NCBI GenBank assembly: GCA_964579415.1
Contig: CAZOGW010000026.1
Coordinates: 1-30,243, forward strand
Source of the DNA: CAZOGW01 sp964579415
GTDB taxonomy: Bacteria > Actinomycetota > Acidimicrobiia > Spongiisociales > UBA5794
Reading direction: 5' to 3'
Length of the DNA stretch: 30,243 bases
Numbering within the stretch: position 1 is the stretch's first letter; every line of letters begins with the position of its first letter. Positions 1-7,671 of the stretch are shown here, piece after piece. The position numbers and the translations under genes are program-made. The notes under the pieces were generated by a model. The model was given only the letters and a program-made list of their open reading frames with translations. It ran no database searches and had not been told where the DNA came from.

Positions 1-47
1 TGCGCCACGCGATCCGGTCTCACTTCGCCAGGCCAGCCGATCGGACA

Positions 48-175
48 CCTCCCCCGCCGAAGCGGCGGGGGAGGATGAAACCCGACCCGACGAAGCGGCG
101 GGGGAGGATGAAACCCGACCCGACGAAGCGGCGGGGGAGGACGAAAACAGCCCGACGAAGCGGCGGGGGAGGATG
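48..175. repeat. GC-rich palindrome plus four 33-bp direct repeats
   Basis: A perfect 12-bp inverted repeat (CCTCCCCCGCCG, AAG loop, CGGCGGGGGAGG) occupies 48-74. Its right arm is then repeated with the following GATGAAACCCGACC-type tail at a period of 33, 33 and 32 bp (copies begin near 58, 91, 124 and 156). The same palindrome with GATGAA or GACGAAA flanks recurs in opposite orientation at 14158-14247, so it is a dispersed intergenic element. No spacers differ between copies, so it is not a CRISPR. It could act as a terminator for a gene to the left of the window. Confidence 0.8.
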
Positions 176-252
176 GAGCAGGGAGAGGGGAAATCCGCGA
201 AAATCTTGACTATGGGTTCTAGCCTGCGCGGAACGAGCAGGAGGAAGTCACC

Positions 253-468
253 GTGGTGGACATCGTCTTGGCGACGGCTCTCGTGGCAGCGGGAGTGGCC
301 GCCATCACCCGTCACAGCTCGCATTCGCCAGGGGCACACGGCGCCGTCGACGGCGACCTGCGCGTCATGGCCCGGCGCTGGGCCGCTGACCTTCCCTGTC
401 CGTGGTGCCGCTCACAGACTGCCGAGGACGACATCCGGTGCCCTTCGTGCGGTCAGCGGTTTGGCTGA
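253..468 (+). CDS. Small membrane-anchored zinc-ribbon protein
   Basis: A 71-residue protein of unknown function. The first ~19 residues (VDIVLATALVAAGVAAI) could form one short membrane segment. The C-terminus carries two CxxC knuckles, CPWC and CPSCG (residues ~50-68), typical of a zinc-ribbon that holds one zinc ion. The start is GTG at 253, chosen because AGGAGG lies at 239-244, eight bases upstream; a longer overlapping reading frame from 173 lacks this support. The stop codon is followed one base later by a heptamer repeat. It is convergent with mshD. Such short zinc-ribbon proteins are common in actinobacteria but no role can be assigned from sequence. Confidence 0.7.
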   Translation: MVDIVLATALVAAGVAAITRHSSHSPGAHGAVDGDLRVMARRWAADLPCPWCRSQTAEDDIRCPSCGQRFG

Positions 469-482
469 TACGTACTACGCGA
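469..482. repeat. Heptamer repeat array, 2 units
   Basis: TACGTAC TACGCGA directly follows the TGA stop of the zinc-ribbon gene, at its convergent junction with mshD. It belongs to the 7-bp tandem family found at 13 places in this window. Confidence 0.6.
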
Positions 483-491
483 CACCCCGCG

Positions 492-1367
492 TCAGCGGTA
501 GACCGACTTGGTGAAGGTCACTTCGAAGCCGAGTCTTCGGTAGAGGTGGATGGCCCCGTCGGCGGGGTTCGTGTAGAGATTGACGGTGTGGCAGCCACGA
601 ACCTTCGCCAGGTGGGCGAGGCCGGACAGCACCAGGAAACGGCCCAGTCCCCTGCCTTGCGCTTCGGGCACCACGCCGACGACGTAGATCTCGCCGATCT
701 CACCGCCGGGGCGCACCTTGGTCCAGCACGAGCCGAGCAGCGCTCCGTCCTCCGTTGACCACGCCATGAGCAGCCCGGCAGGATCGAACCAGGGCTGCTC
801 CATGCGGACCTCCACCTCGGCCCGGTCCCAGCCGCCCTGCTCGGAATGGTCGGCGAACGCCTTGTTGTTGACCTCCAGCCAGGCATCCTCGTCCACACCG
901 GGGCGGAAGGTCCGCAACGCGACACCGGGAACCGGTGCCGGGGCTGCCGCGGGGAGCGGTCGGGACATCTCCACCAGGCGCCGCACCACCTCCAGGCCCA
1001 GCCTCTCGGCGGCGGCGACCTCCGGCGCCCGCCACATCCACACCGCTCGCATCGCTTCCCCGGGCAGCAGCCCGAGGATGCCCTCGAGGAGCGCTACTGC
1101 CGTTCCCTCCTCGTCGTCTCCCGGGGCCGGTACCACCTCGACCTGCCACACCCCCACGCCCTCGTCGACAGCCGGGTGCCAGGCGGCGTGGCCGTATCCC
1201 GCCGCGGTGCCGTCCCCGGCCAGTGCCACCACCTCGACAGAGCCCTTGTCTCCCCGCCGCACCGTCTTGTACTCGCTCAGAGCCTCCCGCCCGTCGACGG
1301 CTTCCCTCGCCACCAAGAGAGCAGTGACGGCGGCCTCATCCCCGGTCCGGATCGTGCGCGTTTCCAC
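492..1367 (-). CDS. mshD: Mycothiol synthase (GNAT acetyltransferase)
   Basis: Predicted to catalyse the last step of mycothiol synthesis, acetyl transfer from acetyl-CoA to Cys-GlcN-Ins. About 291 residues form two tandem GNAT folds, as in known MshD (about 300 residues). The C-terminal half holds the family's typical stretches: NNKAFADHSEQGGW, then GEIYVVGVVPEAQGRGLGR (acetyl-CoA binding R/QxxGxG loop), then LYTNPADGAIHLYRRLGF. The start was set at GTG 1367. The open frame runs on to 1484, but that extension translates heptamer repeats (NVLRTKYYVLNT) and is unlikely to be protein. No strong ribosome site is visible before the GTG. It is divergent from the patatin gene. Mycothiol is restricted to actinobacteria, which supports the taxonomic reading. 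Confidence 0.88.
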   Translation of the reverse strand: METRTIRTGDEAAVTALLVAREAVDGREALSEYKTVRRGDKGSVEVVALAGDGTAAGYGHAAWHPAVDEGVGVWQVEVVPAPGDDEEGTAVALLEGILGLLPGEAMRAVWMWRAPEVAAAERLGLEVVRRLVEMSRPLPAAAPAPVPGVALRTFRPGVDEDAWLEVNNKAFADHSEQGGWDRAEVEVRMEQPWFDPAGLLMAWSTEDGALLGSCWTKVRPGGEIGEIYVVGVVPEAQGRGLGRFLVLSGLAHLAKVRGCHTVNLYTNPADGAIHLYRRLGFEVTFTKSVYR

Positions 1368-1393
1368 GCCGCTCAGCGTATCCGCGCCACAGA

Positions 1394-1435
1394 TAGTATT
1401 CAGCACGTAGTACTTTGTGCGTAGTACGTTCTGCG
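1394..1435. repeat. Heptamer repeat array, 6 degenerate units
   Basis: Units TAGTATT CAGCACG TAGTACT TTGTGCG TAGTACG TTCTGCG show a 7-bp period with 14-bp higher-order alternation. The array lies in the divergent region between mshD and the patatin gene, and it opens a spurious N-terminal extension of mshD. Confidence 0.8.
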
Positions 1436-1463
1436 CATCATCATCTACCATCTCCCCTTCACC

Positions 1464-1469
1464 TAAGCT
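1464..1469 (+). promoter_or_regulatory. Candidate -10 box for a leaderless patatin transcript
   Basis: TAAGCT ends eight bases before the ATG at 1478, and no ribosome site is present. This spacing would put the transcription start at or next to the start codon, a pattern common in actinobacteria. This is inferred; no convincing -35 is seen. Confidence 0.3.
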
Positions 1470-1477
1470 GCAGCCCA

Positions 1478-2434
1478 ATGTCACGCGTGGGGCTCGTTCT
1501 GGGGGGCGGTGGTATCACCGGGGCCGCGTACCACCTCGGGTCCCTGCTCGCGGTAGAGGCGGCGACCGGATGGCACCCCTCCAAGGCGGACGTCGTGGTG
1601 GGCACCTCCTGCGGTGCTTTCGCCGCGGCGCTGCTGCGCGGTGACCAACTGTCCATCGACACTCTCATCGACGGCGCCCACGATCGCGACGAGGTGACCG
1701 AGCGCCTCAAGCAACGCGTCTACCGCCGCTCGCGGCCCCGCGGCATGGTGCGCTGGCTCCGCCGCGGCGTCCTGCCCGGCCTGACCCGTCCGGACCTGCG
1801 ACTCGCCGTGGGGAGCCCGGGCCTGTACCGCACCGACGGCATCGCAGACTGGCTCGGCGAGCGCCTCGGGTCGCTGGCGGAGTCGTGGCCCTCCCAGCCC
1901 ACGGTGGTCGTCGCCTACGACCTGGAGAACCGCCGCCGGATGGCGTTCGGTACCGACGAGGCCCCCGACGTATCCCTCAGGGAGGCGGTGGGGGCATCCT
2001 GCGCGGTGCCGTTCGTGTACGAGCCGGTACGCATCGACGGCCGCTGGTACGCCGACGGCGGTATGGCCAGCGGCACCAGCGCCGACCTGCTCCTGGCCTC
2101 AGAGGATCCGCTCGACCTGGTGATCGTCATCGCGCCGATGGCGGCCACCGAGTCCCGTACCGGGGCACGGTTCTACGAGGAGGCCTTCGACCGCTTCGGC
2201 CGCAGTGCCCTCGACCAGGAACTGGCCCGCATCCGCGAGGCCTGGCCGGCCACCGACGTTGTCGTCATCCGGCCCGACCACTCAGTCCTGGCAGTGACCC
2301 GCCCCAACCCGCTGTCCACTCGCGCCGCGGTGCCCGCCTTCTTGCGCACGTTGCGCTCGCTGCGCTCGCAGCTCGGCGATGCCGACACCTGGGCCATCCT
2401 CAGCCACCATCTCGCCACCGAACGCGTCCCTTGA
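1478..2434 (+). CDS. Patatin-like phospholipase / serine esterase
   Basis: A 318-residue lipid acyl hydrolase of the patatin family with a Ser-Asp dyad. Visible motifs in order: the glycine-rich oxyanion loop LGGGGITGAAYH (residues ~8-19); the nucleophile elbow GTSCG with Ser44; and the catalytic aspartate in YADGGMASG, Asp193. No signal peptide is seen, so it probably acts in the cytoplasm or at the inner membrane face. The start is ATG 1478; the frame extends to 1415, but the extra residues come from the repeat-bearing intergenic region. It is divergent from mshD and not obviously in an operon with the pilin gene downstream. The substrate cannot be predicted. Confidence 0.88.
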   Translation: MSRVGLVLGGGGITGAAYHLGSLLAVEAATGWHPSKADVVVGTSCGAFAAALLRGDQLSIDTLIDGAHDRDEVTERLKQRVYRRSRPRGMVRWLRRGVLPGLTRPDLRLAVGSPGLYRTDGIADWLGERLGSLAESWPSQPTVVVAYDLENRRRMAFGTDEAPDVSLREAVGASCAVPFVYEPVRIDGRWYADGGMASGTSADLLLASEDPLDLVIVIAPMAATESRTGARFYEEAFDRFGRSALDQELARIREAWPATDVVVIRPDHSVLAVTRPNPLSTRAAVPAFLRTLRSLRSQLGDADTWAILSHHLATERVP

Positions 2435-2490
2435 GAACGATCCCAGATCGGGACTGCCGACCCACGGTGTTGTACGGAGCTTGTCGGTAG

Positions 2491-2516
2491 GGTGACGGGC
2501 ATCGATCCCGGTCACC
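2491..2516. terminator. Imperfect stem-loop after patatin gene
   Basis: GGTGACGGG pairs with CCCGGTCACC with one bulged G and a 7-base loop, 57 bases after the patatin stop and just before the pilin gene. There is no T-tract. It may be a weak terminator or a 5' leader structure. Confidence 0.35.
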
Positions 2517-2541
2517 GGGGATCCTCGGGGGGAACCCGACC

Positions 2542-2727
2542 GTGCCACTCAAGCTCTATCTGAGACTCACCTGCCCGAGCGACGATGGCGGTGCCTCGAT
2601 CGTCGAGTACGCCATCCTGCTCGTCCTCGTTGCCGCGGCGTTGATCTCGGCTGTCGGGATCTTCGGCGGAGAGGTCTCGGACACCTTCAACCATGCGGTT
2701 GAGGAGATGGACCAACTTCCCGGATAG
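2542..2727 (+). CDS. Flp-type (type IVb) pilin subunit
   Basis: A 61-residue prepilin-like protein. A short hydrophilic leader ends in DDGG (residues 14-17) and is followed by ASIVEYAILLVLVAA. The prepilin peptidase consensus for Flp pilins is G/xxxxEY, and here Gly17 is followed by A-S-I-V-Glu22-Tyr23, an exact match with Glu at +5 of the mature chain. One hydrophobic helix follows, then a short polar tail. The start is GTG at 2542, preceded by a G-rich GGGGGGA stretch. Length fits the Flp family. No TadA/B/C, TadV or CpaB gene is in the window, so it is an orphan subunit here; assembly genes must lie elsewhere if it is functional. Confidence 0.82.
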   Translation: MPLKLYLRLTCPSDDGGASIVEYAILLVLVAAALISAVGIFGGEVSDTFNHAVEEMDQLPG

Positions 2728-2763
2728 GGAACCCGGCCGTGGCACGGGTACGTCCGACCCGGC

Positions 2764-3726
2764 ATGAGAGCAACACCCCCGACCCTATCCCGGCTTCTCC
2801 TCCTGCTGGCCGCGCTGACGGTGGTCGTGGCCTCCTGCGGTGACGACGGCTCCACAGGAGTCGGTGACGACACCAGCCCCACCACCACGGCGGAAACGAC
2901 TCGGCCGCCTGACGAGACCGTCTCCGACGATGACGTGCACAGCGACGACGGCAGCGGCGATGAGGGGGACACCGACGTACCACCGGTGGTCGGGAACGAC
3001 GATCTCCCCCTGTTCATGATCACCTACGAGGGCGGGTTCGCCAGCCCGACGATGTTGGCCTCCCTGGGGCCTGCCTACGTGATGACCATCGACGGCAGGC
3101 TGATCCTCCAGGGTCCGCTGGTCGCCGTCTACCCCGGACCTCTGGTGCCGCACTACCAGGTGGTGGAGGCCGCCGACCTGCTCCCGGACCTGCAGGAGAT
3201 CCTCGCTCGCATCGGCATCGCAGAGATCACCGAGGAGATCGACGACTCGGGGCAGATGATCGACGCCTCCACGACCGTCCTCACCTACTTCGACGAGAAC
3301 GGCACCCACCGCTACGGCGCCCCTCCGATGGCATTCGACGGTGGCGGGGAACAGGACCCGCGCGCCGCGGCCCTGTCCGATCTGCTGCTCACGTTGGAGA
3401 GCGCCGCCTACATCGACGGGAGCGCCTGGAGTGACTTCACGTCGGATCGCTGGCAGGTGGTTCTCAACGGCGACTTCCTTCCCGACGCCGGACCCGACGA
3501 GGGCCTGGAGTTCGAGATCCGCCCCTACCCGCTTGCCACCGCCGTCGCCGACTTCGAACACACCAGCTTCGACCTACCGTGCACCATCCTCGACGGGGAG
3601 GAGGCCGCGGCGGCCGCCGACGAGTTCCTGACAGCCACCCAGCTCACCGTGTGGGACACGGGCACCGAGCAGGTCCAACTGGCCGCCCGCCCCCTCCTAC
3701 CCGGCGAGGCGGGCTGTTCAGCCTGA
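2764..3726 (+). CDS. Secreted lipoprotein of unknown function
   Basis: A 320-residue protein with a lipoprotein signal: basic start, hydrophobic core LLLLLAALTVVVA, and a lipobox VASC with Cys25 as the likely lipidated residue. A low-complexity Thr/Asp/Glu linker (residues ~26-75) leads to a globular domain (residues ~80-320). Within that domain lie MTIDGRLILQGPLV and a later LTYFDENGTHRYGAPP, which suggest a mixed alpha/beta fold. I do not recognise the family, though similar Thr-linker lipoproteins are frequent in actinobacteria. It begins 36 bases after the pilin stop, so the two could be co-transcribed. A heptamer array begins 3 bases after its stop. Confidence 0.8.
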   Translation: MRATPPTLSRLLLLLAALTVVVASCGDDGSTGVGDDTSPTTTAETTRPPDETVSDDDVHSDDGSGDEGDTDVPPVVGNDDLPLFMITYEGGFASPTMLASLGPAYVMTIDGRLILQGPLVAVYPGPLVPHYQVVEAADLLPDLQEILARIGIAEITEEIDDSGQMIDASTTVLTYFDENGTHRYGAPPMAFDGGGEQDPRAAALSDLLLTLESAAYIDGSAWSDFTSDRWQVVLNGDFLPDAGPDEGLEFEIRPYPLATAVADFEHTSFDLPCTILDGEEAAAAADEFLTATQLTVWDTGTEQVQLAARPLLPGEAGCSA

Positions 3727-3728
3727 TC

Positions 3729-3755
3729 CGTATTACGTATTACGTATGACGTGAG
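3729..3755. repeat. Heptamer repeat array, 4 units
   Basis: CGTATTA CGTATTA CGTATGA then a degenerate unit, starting 3 bases after the lipoprotein stop. Confidence 0.8.
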
Positions 3756-3798
3756 GAGCGCCGGGCTGGACCACCCCCGACCAGGCGTACCGGCTACT

Positions 3799-3812
3799 GG
3801 ATATTGGATACC
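3799..3812. repeat. Heptamer repeat, 2 units
   Basis: GGATATT GGATACC lies upstream of the amidinohydrolase gene. It matches, in reverse complement, the CAGTATC units at 27315-27356. It overlaps TACCAT (3809-3814), a possible -10 box for that gene. Confidence 0.5.
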
Positions 3813-3836
3813 ATCCTTCTCCCGTCAAGGAGGACG

Positions 3837-4694
3837 ATGCTGTTCGGTGGCCAGACGATGACCGAGACATTGCGCCGAGTCGTGGTGCGCCGGCCCGATG
3901 CGAGCTTCGCCGTCGCCGACCCGGTGGCATGGAACTACACGTCCCGGCCGGACCCGGCTGCGGCGGGCGCCGAACACGATGCCCTGGTGGAGCTCCTTGT
4001 CGCTGACGGCATCGAGATCATCCACCACGATCCCGCCCTCCCCGACCACGCCGATTCGATCTTCGTCCACGACCCGGTCCTCGTCACCGACGGCGGCGCC
4101 ATCGTGCTGCGCATGGGCAAGCCGCAGCGACGCGGCGAGGAGGAGCCGCTGGCGGCGACACTGGAGCAAGCCGGTGTGCCCCGGCTGGGGGCGCTGCTCG
4201 CCCCGGCAGTCGCCGAAGGAGGCGACATCATGTGGATCGATCCCGCCACCCTCGCGGTGGGGATCGGCTTCCGCACCAACCAGGCCGCCGCCGAACAGCT
4301 CGGAGATCTGTTGCCCGATGTGGAGATCGTGCCGGTGCAGCTCCCCTACCATCTCGGGCCTCACGCCTGCCTACACCTCATGTCGCTCATCTCGATGCTC
4401 GACGCCGACCTGGCGGTCACCTACGTTCCGCTGTTGCCGGTCACCTTCGTGCAGTTCCTGGAGAGGCGCGGCATCGGGATGGTCGAGGTCCCCACCGACG
4501 AGTGGGAGCGGCAGAGCACCAACGTTCTCGCCACCGCACCGCGCCGGCTCATCACCCTGGAGGGAAACCCCGTCACCCGGGCCCGACTCGAGGAAGCCGG
4601 GTGCCAGGTGCGTACCTACGTGGGCGACGAGATCACGCTGAAAGCGGAAGGAGGAGCCACATGCCTGACCAGGCCGGTGCTGCGACAGACCTGA
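3837..4694 (+). CDS. DDAH-family amidinohydrolase (guanidino-modifying)
   Basis: A 285-residue member of the dimethylarginine dimethylaminohydrolase / arginine deiminase superfamily, which hydrolyses or transfers amidino groups through a Cys-His-acid site. Visible features: FGGQTMTETLRRVVVRRP at the N-terminus, DSIFVHDPVLV (substrate and acid region, residues ~70-80), catalytic His180 in CLHLMS, and Cys276 in GGATCLTRP near the C-terminus. The ATG at 3837 follows AAGGAGG (3827-3833) at a short 3-base spacing; TTG 3804 and ATG 3858 are alternatives. The catalytic Cys codon overlaps the start codon of the next gene. Whether the substrate is methylarginine, arginine or another guanidino compound is not decidable here. 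Confidence 0.85.
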   Translation: MLFGGQTMTETLRRVVVRRPDASFAVADPVAWNYTSRPDPAAAGAEHDALVELLVADGIEIIHHDPALPDHADSIFVHDPVLVTDGGAIVLRMGKPQRRGEEEPLAATLEQAGVPRLGALLAPAVAEGGDIMWIDPATLAVGIGFRTNQAAAEQLGDLLPDVEIVPVQLPYHLGPHACLHLMSLISMLDADLAVTYVPLLPVTFVQFLERRGIGMVEVPTDEWERQSTNVLATAPRRLITLEGNPVTRARLEEAGCQVRTYVGDEITLKAEGGATCLTRPVLRQT

Positions 4695-5935
4695 CCGACG
4701 CCGAGGTCGAGGTCCTCGACCGTCTCGATCTGGACCGGCTGCACACTCTGCTCGGAGAGCTGGTGGCCTCGCCGAGCGTCGCCGACGCCGAATCGCCGGC
4801 GCAGGAGTTGGTCGCCGCCGAGTTGCGCGGCCTGGGCATGGAAGTCGACGAGTGGGAGATCGACATCCCCTCGCTCGCCCGCCACCCCGCCTACTCCGCC
4901 GAGGTCGAGCGCCAGGACGCCCGAGGCGTCGTCGGCACCATCGGCGGCGACGGGCCTGCGCTGATGCTCAACGGTCACATCGACGTGGTGCCCGTCGGCG
5001 ATCCCGACGCCTGGGACACCGACCCGTGGACCGCCACCCCCATCGACGGCCACATCGCCGGCCGCGGCACCGTCGACATGAAAGGCGGCCTGGCGTGTGC
5101 CATCACCGCCGTGCGCGCCGTGCTCGCGTCCGGTGTCGACCTCCCGGGCCGCGTCTCGGTGGCGTCCGTGATCGGTGAGGAAGACGGCGGCTGCGGAACC
5201 CTGGCCACCCTGATGCGGGGGCACACCGCCGACGGCGCCGTGATCATGGAGCCGACGGAATTGTTCGTGGTCCCGGCCCACGCCGGCGCCCTCACCTTCC
5301 GGGTCACCGTTCCCGGAACCGCCGCCCACGGCTGTATGCGTGAGGAAGGGCTCAGCGCCATCGAGGGATTCGTACCGGTCCACGCCGCTCTGCTCGACCT
5401 GGAACGTCGCCGCAACCGCCGGGTCGACGATCCCCTCTTCGCCCGTTTCGATCTCCCCCTGGCGCTGTCCATCGGGACCATCACCGGAGGTGACTGGTCG
5501 GCGACAGTCCCCGATCACCTCAGCTTCGAGGGGCGTTACGGCGTCGCCATCGGGGAGGATCTCGCTTCCGCCCGTGCCGAGTTCGAGGAAGCCGTGGCCG
5601 CGGCCGCCCGCGATATCGGCTGGCCGGCCGATCGCACTCCGGTGGTGGAGTGGTGGGGAGGCCAGTTCGGTCCCTCACGGACACCTCTCGATGATCCGAT
5701 CGTCTCCACCGCCAGCGGTGCCCACGGCGGCGCCACCGGTGCCGCCGCGGAGGTGCGCGGCGTGACCTACGGTGCCGACATGCGCCTCCTCGTCGATGAG
5801 GGCAACATCCCCACCGTCATGTACGGCCCCGGTGACGTCCGCCGCGCCCACACTGCCAACGAAGCCGTTCCCGTGCACGATCTCGTCTCCACCGCCCGGA
5901 CGCTGGCCCTCACCATCCTGAGGTTCTGCTCCTGA
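4661..5935 (+). CDS. M20 family metallopeptidase / ArgE-DapE-type deacylase
   Basis: A 424-residue zinc amidohydrolase of the ArgE/DapE/ACY1/CPG2 class. Metal ligands are seen in order: His in LMLNGHIDVVP, bridging Asp in GRGTVDMKGG, the Glu-Glu pair in VIGEEDGGCG, then Glu in MEPTE, and a C-terminal His in the RRAHTANEAVP stretch. The lid or dimerisation domain sits between (VPAHAGALTFRVTVPGTAAHG). ATG 4661 is chosen because GGAAGGAGGA lies just upstream; the open frame extends to 4232 only as a shadow of the preceding gene. It overlaps that gene by 34 bases, which implies coupled translation. Together they suggest catabolism of an N-acyl or guanidino amino acid, by inference. Confidence 0.9.
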   Translation: MPDQAGAATDLTDAEVEVLDRLDLDRLHTLLGELVASPSVADAESPAQELVAAELRGLGMEVDEWEIDIPSLARHPAYSAEVERQDARGVVGTIGGDGPALMLNGHIDVVPVGDPDAWDTDPWTATPIDGHIAGRGTVDMKGGLACAITAVRAVLASGVDLPGRVSVASVIGEEDGGCGTLATLMRGHTADGAVIMEPTELFVVPAHAGALTFRVTVPGTAAHGCMREEGLSAIEGFVPVHAALLDLERRRNRRVDDPLFARFDLPLALSIGTITGGDWSATVPDHLSFEGRYGVAIGEDLASARAEFEEAVAAAARDIGWPADRTPVVEWWGGQFGPSRTPLDDPIVSTASGAHGGATGAAAEVRGVTYGADMRLLVDEGNIPTVMYGPGDVRRAHTANEAVPVHDLVSTARTLALTILRFCS

Positions 5936-6026
5936 GTGATCGAGGTATGACTGCTCGAATACTGAGCCTCGCGATTATCTTCCCCACAGGCGACGCCCGC
6001 TTGTCACATGCGTTCGCTACCGTGCC

Positions 6027-6311
6027 ATGACCAGCCGCCCCAGCCTCCCTCACAGCCAGGCCATGACCTCACCCGAGCGACCCTACAAGCGACGCGGACC
6101 GGTGCTCCTTGCCGAGGACGTCGCCGAGATCATCGGCGCCAATGTGCAGACGGTGCGCCGCCTCGCTCGTACCGGCGCCATCCCCGCCTACCGCCCGCCC
6201 GGGGCACGCGTCTATCGCTTCTTCGATGAAGAGGTGATCGACTGGATCAAGGCCCATCCCTACGAGCCCGGCTCCGACGACGGCATGCAGGACCTCCTCG
6301 AAGAGGACTGA
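6027..6311 (+). CDS. Small helix-turn-helix DNA-binding protein (MerR/excisionase-like)
   Basis: A 94-residue protein with one winged HTH of the helix_turn_helix_17/excisionase type. VLLAEDVAEIIGANVQTVRRLARTG forms the HTH (residues ~26-50), then AIPAYRPPGARVYRF forms the wing, and DEEVIDWI the last helix. The C-terminus is acidic (GMQDLLEED). ATG 6027 is given, but ATG 6063 (residue 13) is equally possible because neither has a ribosome site. No integrase or phage gene is adjacent, so excision is not implied; a stand-alone regulator is more likely. It is convergent with the next gene, 35 bases away, and this is the only convergent junction here without a heptamer array. Confidence 0.78.
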   Translation: MTSRPSLPHSQAMTSPERPYKRRGPVLLAEDVAEIIGANVQTVRRLARTGAIPAYRPPGARVYRFFDEEVIDWIKAHPYEPGSDDGMQDLLEED

Positions 6312-6346
6312 GCACCCGCGCCTGTTCCGGTACAACCGCGGCGCTG

Positions 6347-6793
6347 CTACCGCTCCGGTGCGAGCAGGGCGAGGAGGGCCCTTCCGTAGGCGTCGGAAGC
6401 CGACGTCCCGACGAACGTGGTGGGGATCTCCCCTATCCGGGCCACGCAGGCGAAGGTGTCGCCCTCGTCGGCATAAAGGGCGATGAACGCCCTCCCCAGA
6501 GCGGAGCGGAGTTGCCTCTCGGTGGGTACCCACACCACCTCGGTGGTGCGGATCGAGTCCAGCGCCCATTCCACGGTGCCGTTGAATGCCAGCTCGGGCT
6601 GGCCACGCACCGTGCGAACGTTGACCGCCATCTCGCTCACCGAGAAGAGCTGCCCGTCGAAACCACGGTCGGGGATGTGGAACAGGTCGCCGTTACGCGG
6701 CTCCCAGACCAGCCCGGACTCGCGCAGTGCCCTGGCGAGATCGATCGAAAGGTTGGAGTCGTGCGGGGCGGTGTTCACCATCGCCATGACCAT
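6347..6793 (-). CDS. Conserved actinobacterial hypothetical protein
   Basis: A 148-residue soluble protein. Its layout (LARALRESGLVWEP.NGDLFHIPDRGFD, then FNGTVEWALDSI, then WVPTERQLRSALG and a terminal alpha-helix ending LLALLAPER) resembles a small actinobacterial family that databases sometimes label as pilus assembly protein CpaE. No P-loop or receiver domain is visible here, so I would not accept that name. Function unknown. Three in-frame ATG codons (6793, 6787, 6781) compete and no ribosome site separates them. It is divergent from the SDR gene. Confidence 0.75.
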   Translation of the reverse strand: MVMAMVNTAPHDSNLSIDLARALRESGLVWEPRNGDLFHIPDRGFDGQLFSVSEMAVNVRTVRGQPELAFNGTVEWALDSIRTTEVVWVPTERQLRSALGRAFIALYADEGDTFACVARIGEIPTTFVGTSASDAYGRALLALLAPER

Positions 6794-6903
6794 AATCCGG
6801 GGCCGGGACTCGGGTACGCCCGGGCCGGGCCGATATCCTCGCGGCCCGGAGACCTTCGCAGCGGGGAAGGGAGACGGGTGGTTTCGACAATGGGTATCGC
6901 AAC

Positions 6904-7641
6904 ATGAGCGCCGTGGTGACCGGTGGCGGTGGTGGCCTGGGCAGAGCCATCTCCCGACGTCTCGCCGCCGACGGTATGGCGGTGGCGGTGGCGGACATCG
7001 ACACCGCAGCAGCCGAGGCCGTCGCCGGCGAGGTGGTTGCCTCCGGCGGCACCGCTTCCGCGTTCGTCTGCGACCTCCGCTCGGAGGACGCCATCGTGGC
7101 CATGTTCGCCGAAGTTGCCGGTGAGCTGGGCCCGGTAGACGTCCTGGTGAACAACGCCGCCGTCTTCCCCTCCGGCCGCTTCATCGATACGCCTGCCTCC
7201 GACCTCGACGACACCATCACGGTGAACCAGCGGGCCTACTTCCTCTGCGCCCGGGAGGCAGCCCGTGTCATGGTCCCCGCCGGCGCGGGAGCCATCGTCA
7301 ACGTGGCCTCGATCGTGTGGCACGGCTACTGGACGGAGATGTCACCCTATGTCGCCACCAAGGGCGCCGCCATCGCCATGACCCGTGCCCTCGCCCGGGA
7401 GTTGGGCCCGCACGGAATCCGGGTCAATGCCGTCGCCCCCGGCGCCTTTGCCACCGAGGCCGAGCGTACCCAGCACCCCGACCTGGCGGCCTACGAGCGA
7501 CGCATACTCGACTCCCAGGCGATGAAGCGGCGCGGTCGCCCCGAGGAGCTCGCCGCCGCCGTCTCCTTCCTCGCCGGGCCCGAGTCCTCGTTCATCACCG
7601 GCCAGACGCTGAATGTGGACGGCGGGTGGGTGATGGTGTGA
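6904..7641 (+). CDS. SDR-family NAD(P)-dependent oxidoreductase
   Basis: A 245-residue classical short-chain dehydrogenase/reductase. The Rossmann cofactor loop TGGGGGLG is at residues 6-13, an acidic residue after beta2 (VADID) hints at NAD preference, and NNAA lies near residue 80. The catalytic triad is Ser136 (VNVAS), Tyr149 and Lys153 (YVATK). The C-terminal FITGQTLNVDGGW is standard for the family. Start ATG 6904; only a weak purine stretch precedes it. Substrate unknown. It is monocistronic as far as can be seen, and a heptamer array begins two bases after its stop. Confidence 0.92.
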   Translation: MSAVVTGGGGGLGRAISRRLAADGMAVAVADIDTAAAEAVAGEVVASGGTASAFVCDLRSEDAIVAMFAEVAGELGPVDVLVNNAAVFPSGRFIDTPASDLDDTITVNQRAYFLCAREAARVMVPAGAGAIVNVASIVWHGYWTEMSPYVATKGAAIAMTRALARELGPHGIRVNAVAPGAFATEAERTQHPDLAAYERRILDSQAMKRRGRPEELAAAVSFLAGPESSFITGQTLNVDGGWVMV

Positions 7642-7643
7642 AG

Positions 7644-7671
7644 AGGTACTGAGTACTAGGTACCAAGAACC
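7644..7671. repeat. Heptamer repeat array, 4 units
   Basis: AGGTACT GAGTACT AGGTACC AAGAACC begins two bases after the SDR stop. Confidence 0.75.

Noticed and set aside
48..175. CRISPR-like regular repeats
   Set aside because: The 33-base period is the full repeat with no variable spacers, and there are no cas genes.
206..225. TTGACT and TAGCCT as a promoter for the zinc-ribbon gene
   Set aside because: Only eight bases separate the hexamers, far short of the usual 16-18.
6018..6023. TACCGT as -10 of a leaderless HTH gene
   Set aside because: Only three bases separate it from ATG 6027, too close for transcription to start at or before that codon.
6347..6793. Pilus assembly protein CpaE
   Set aside because: No P-loop or receiver features and far too short; left as hypothetical.
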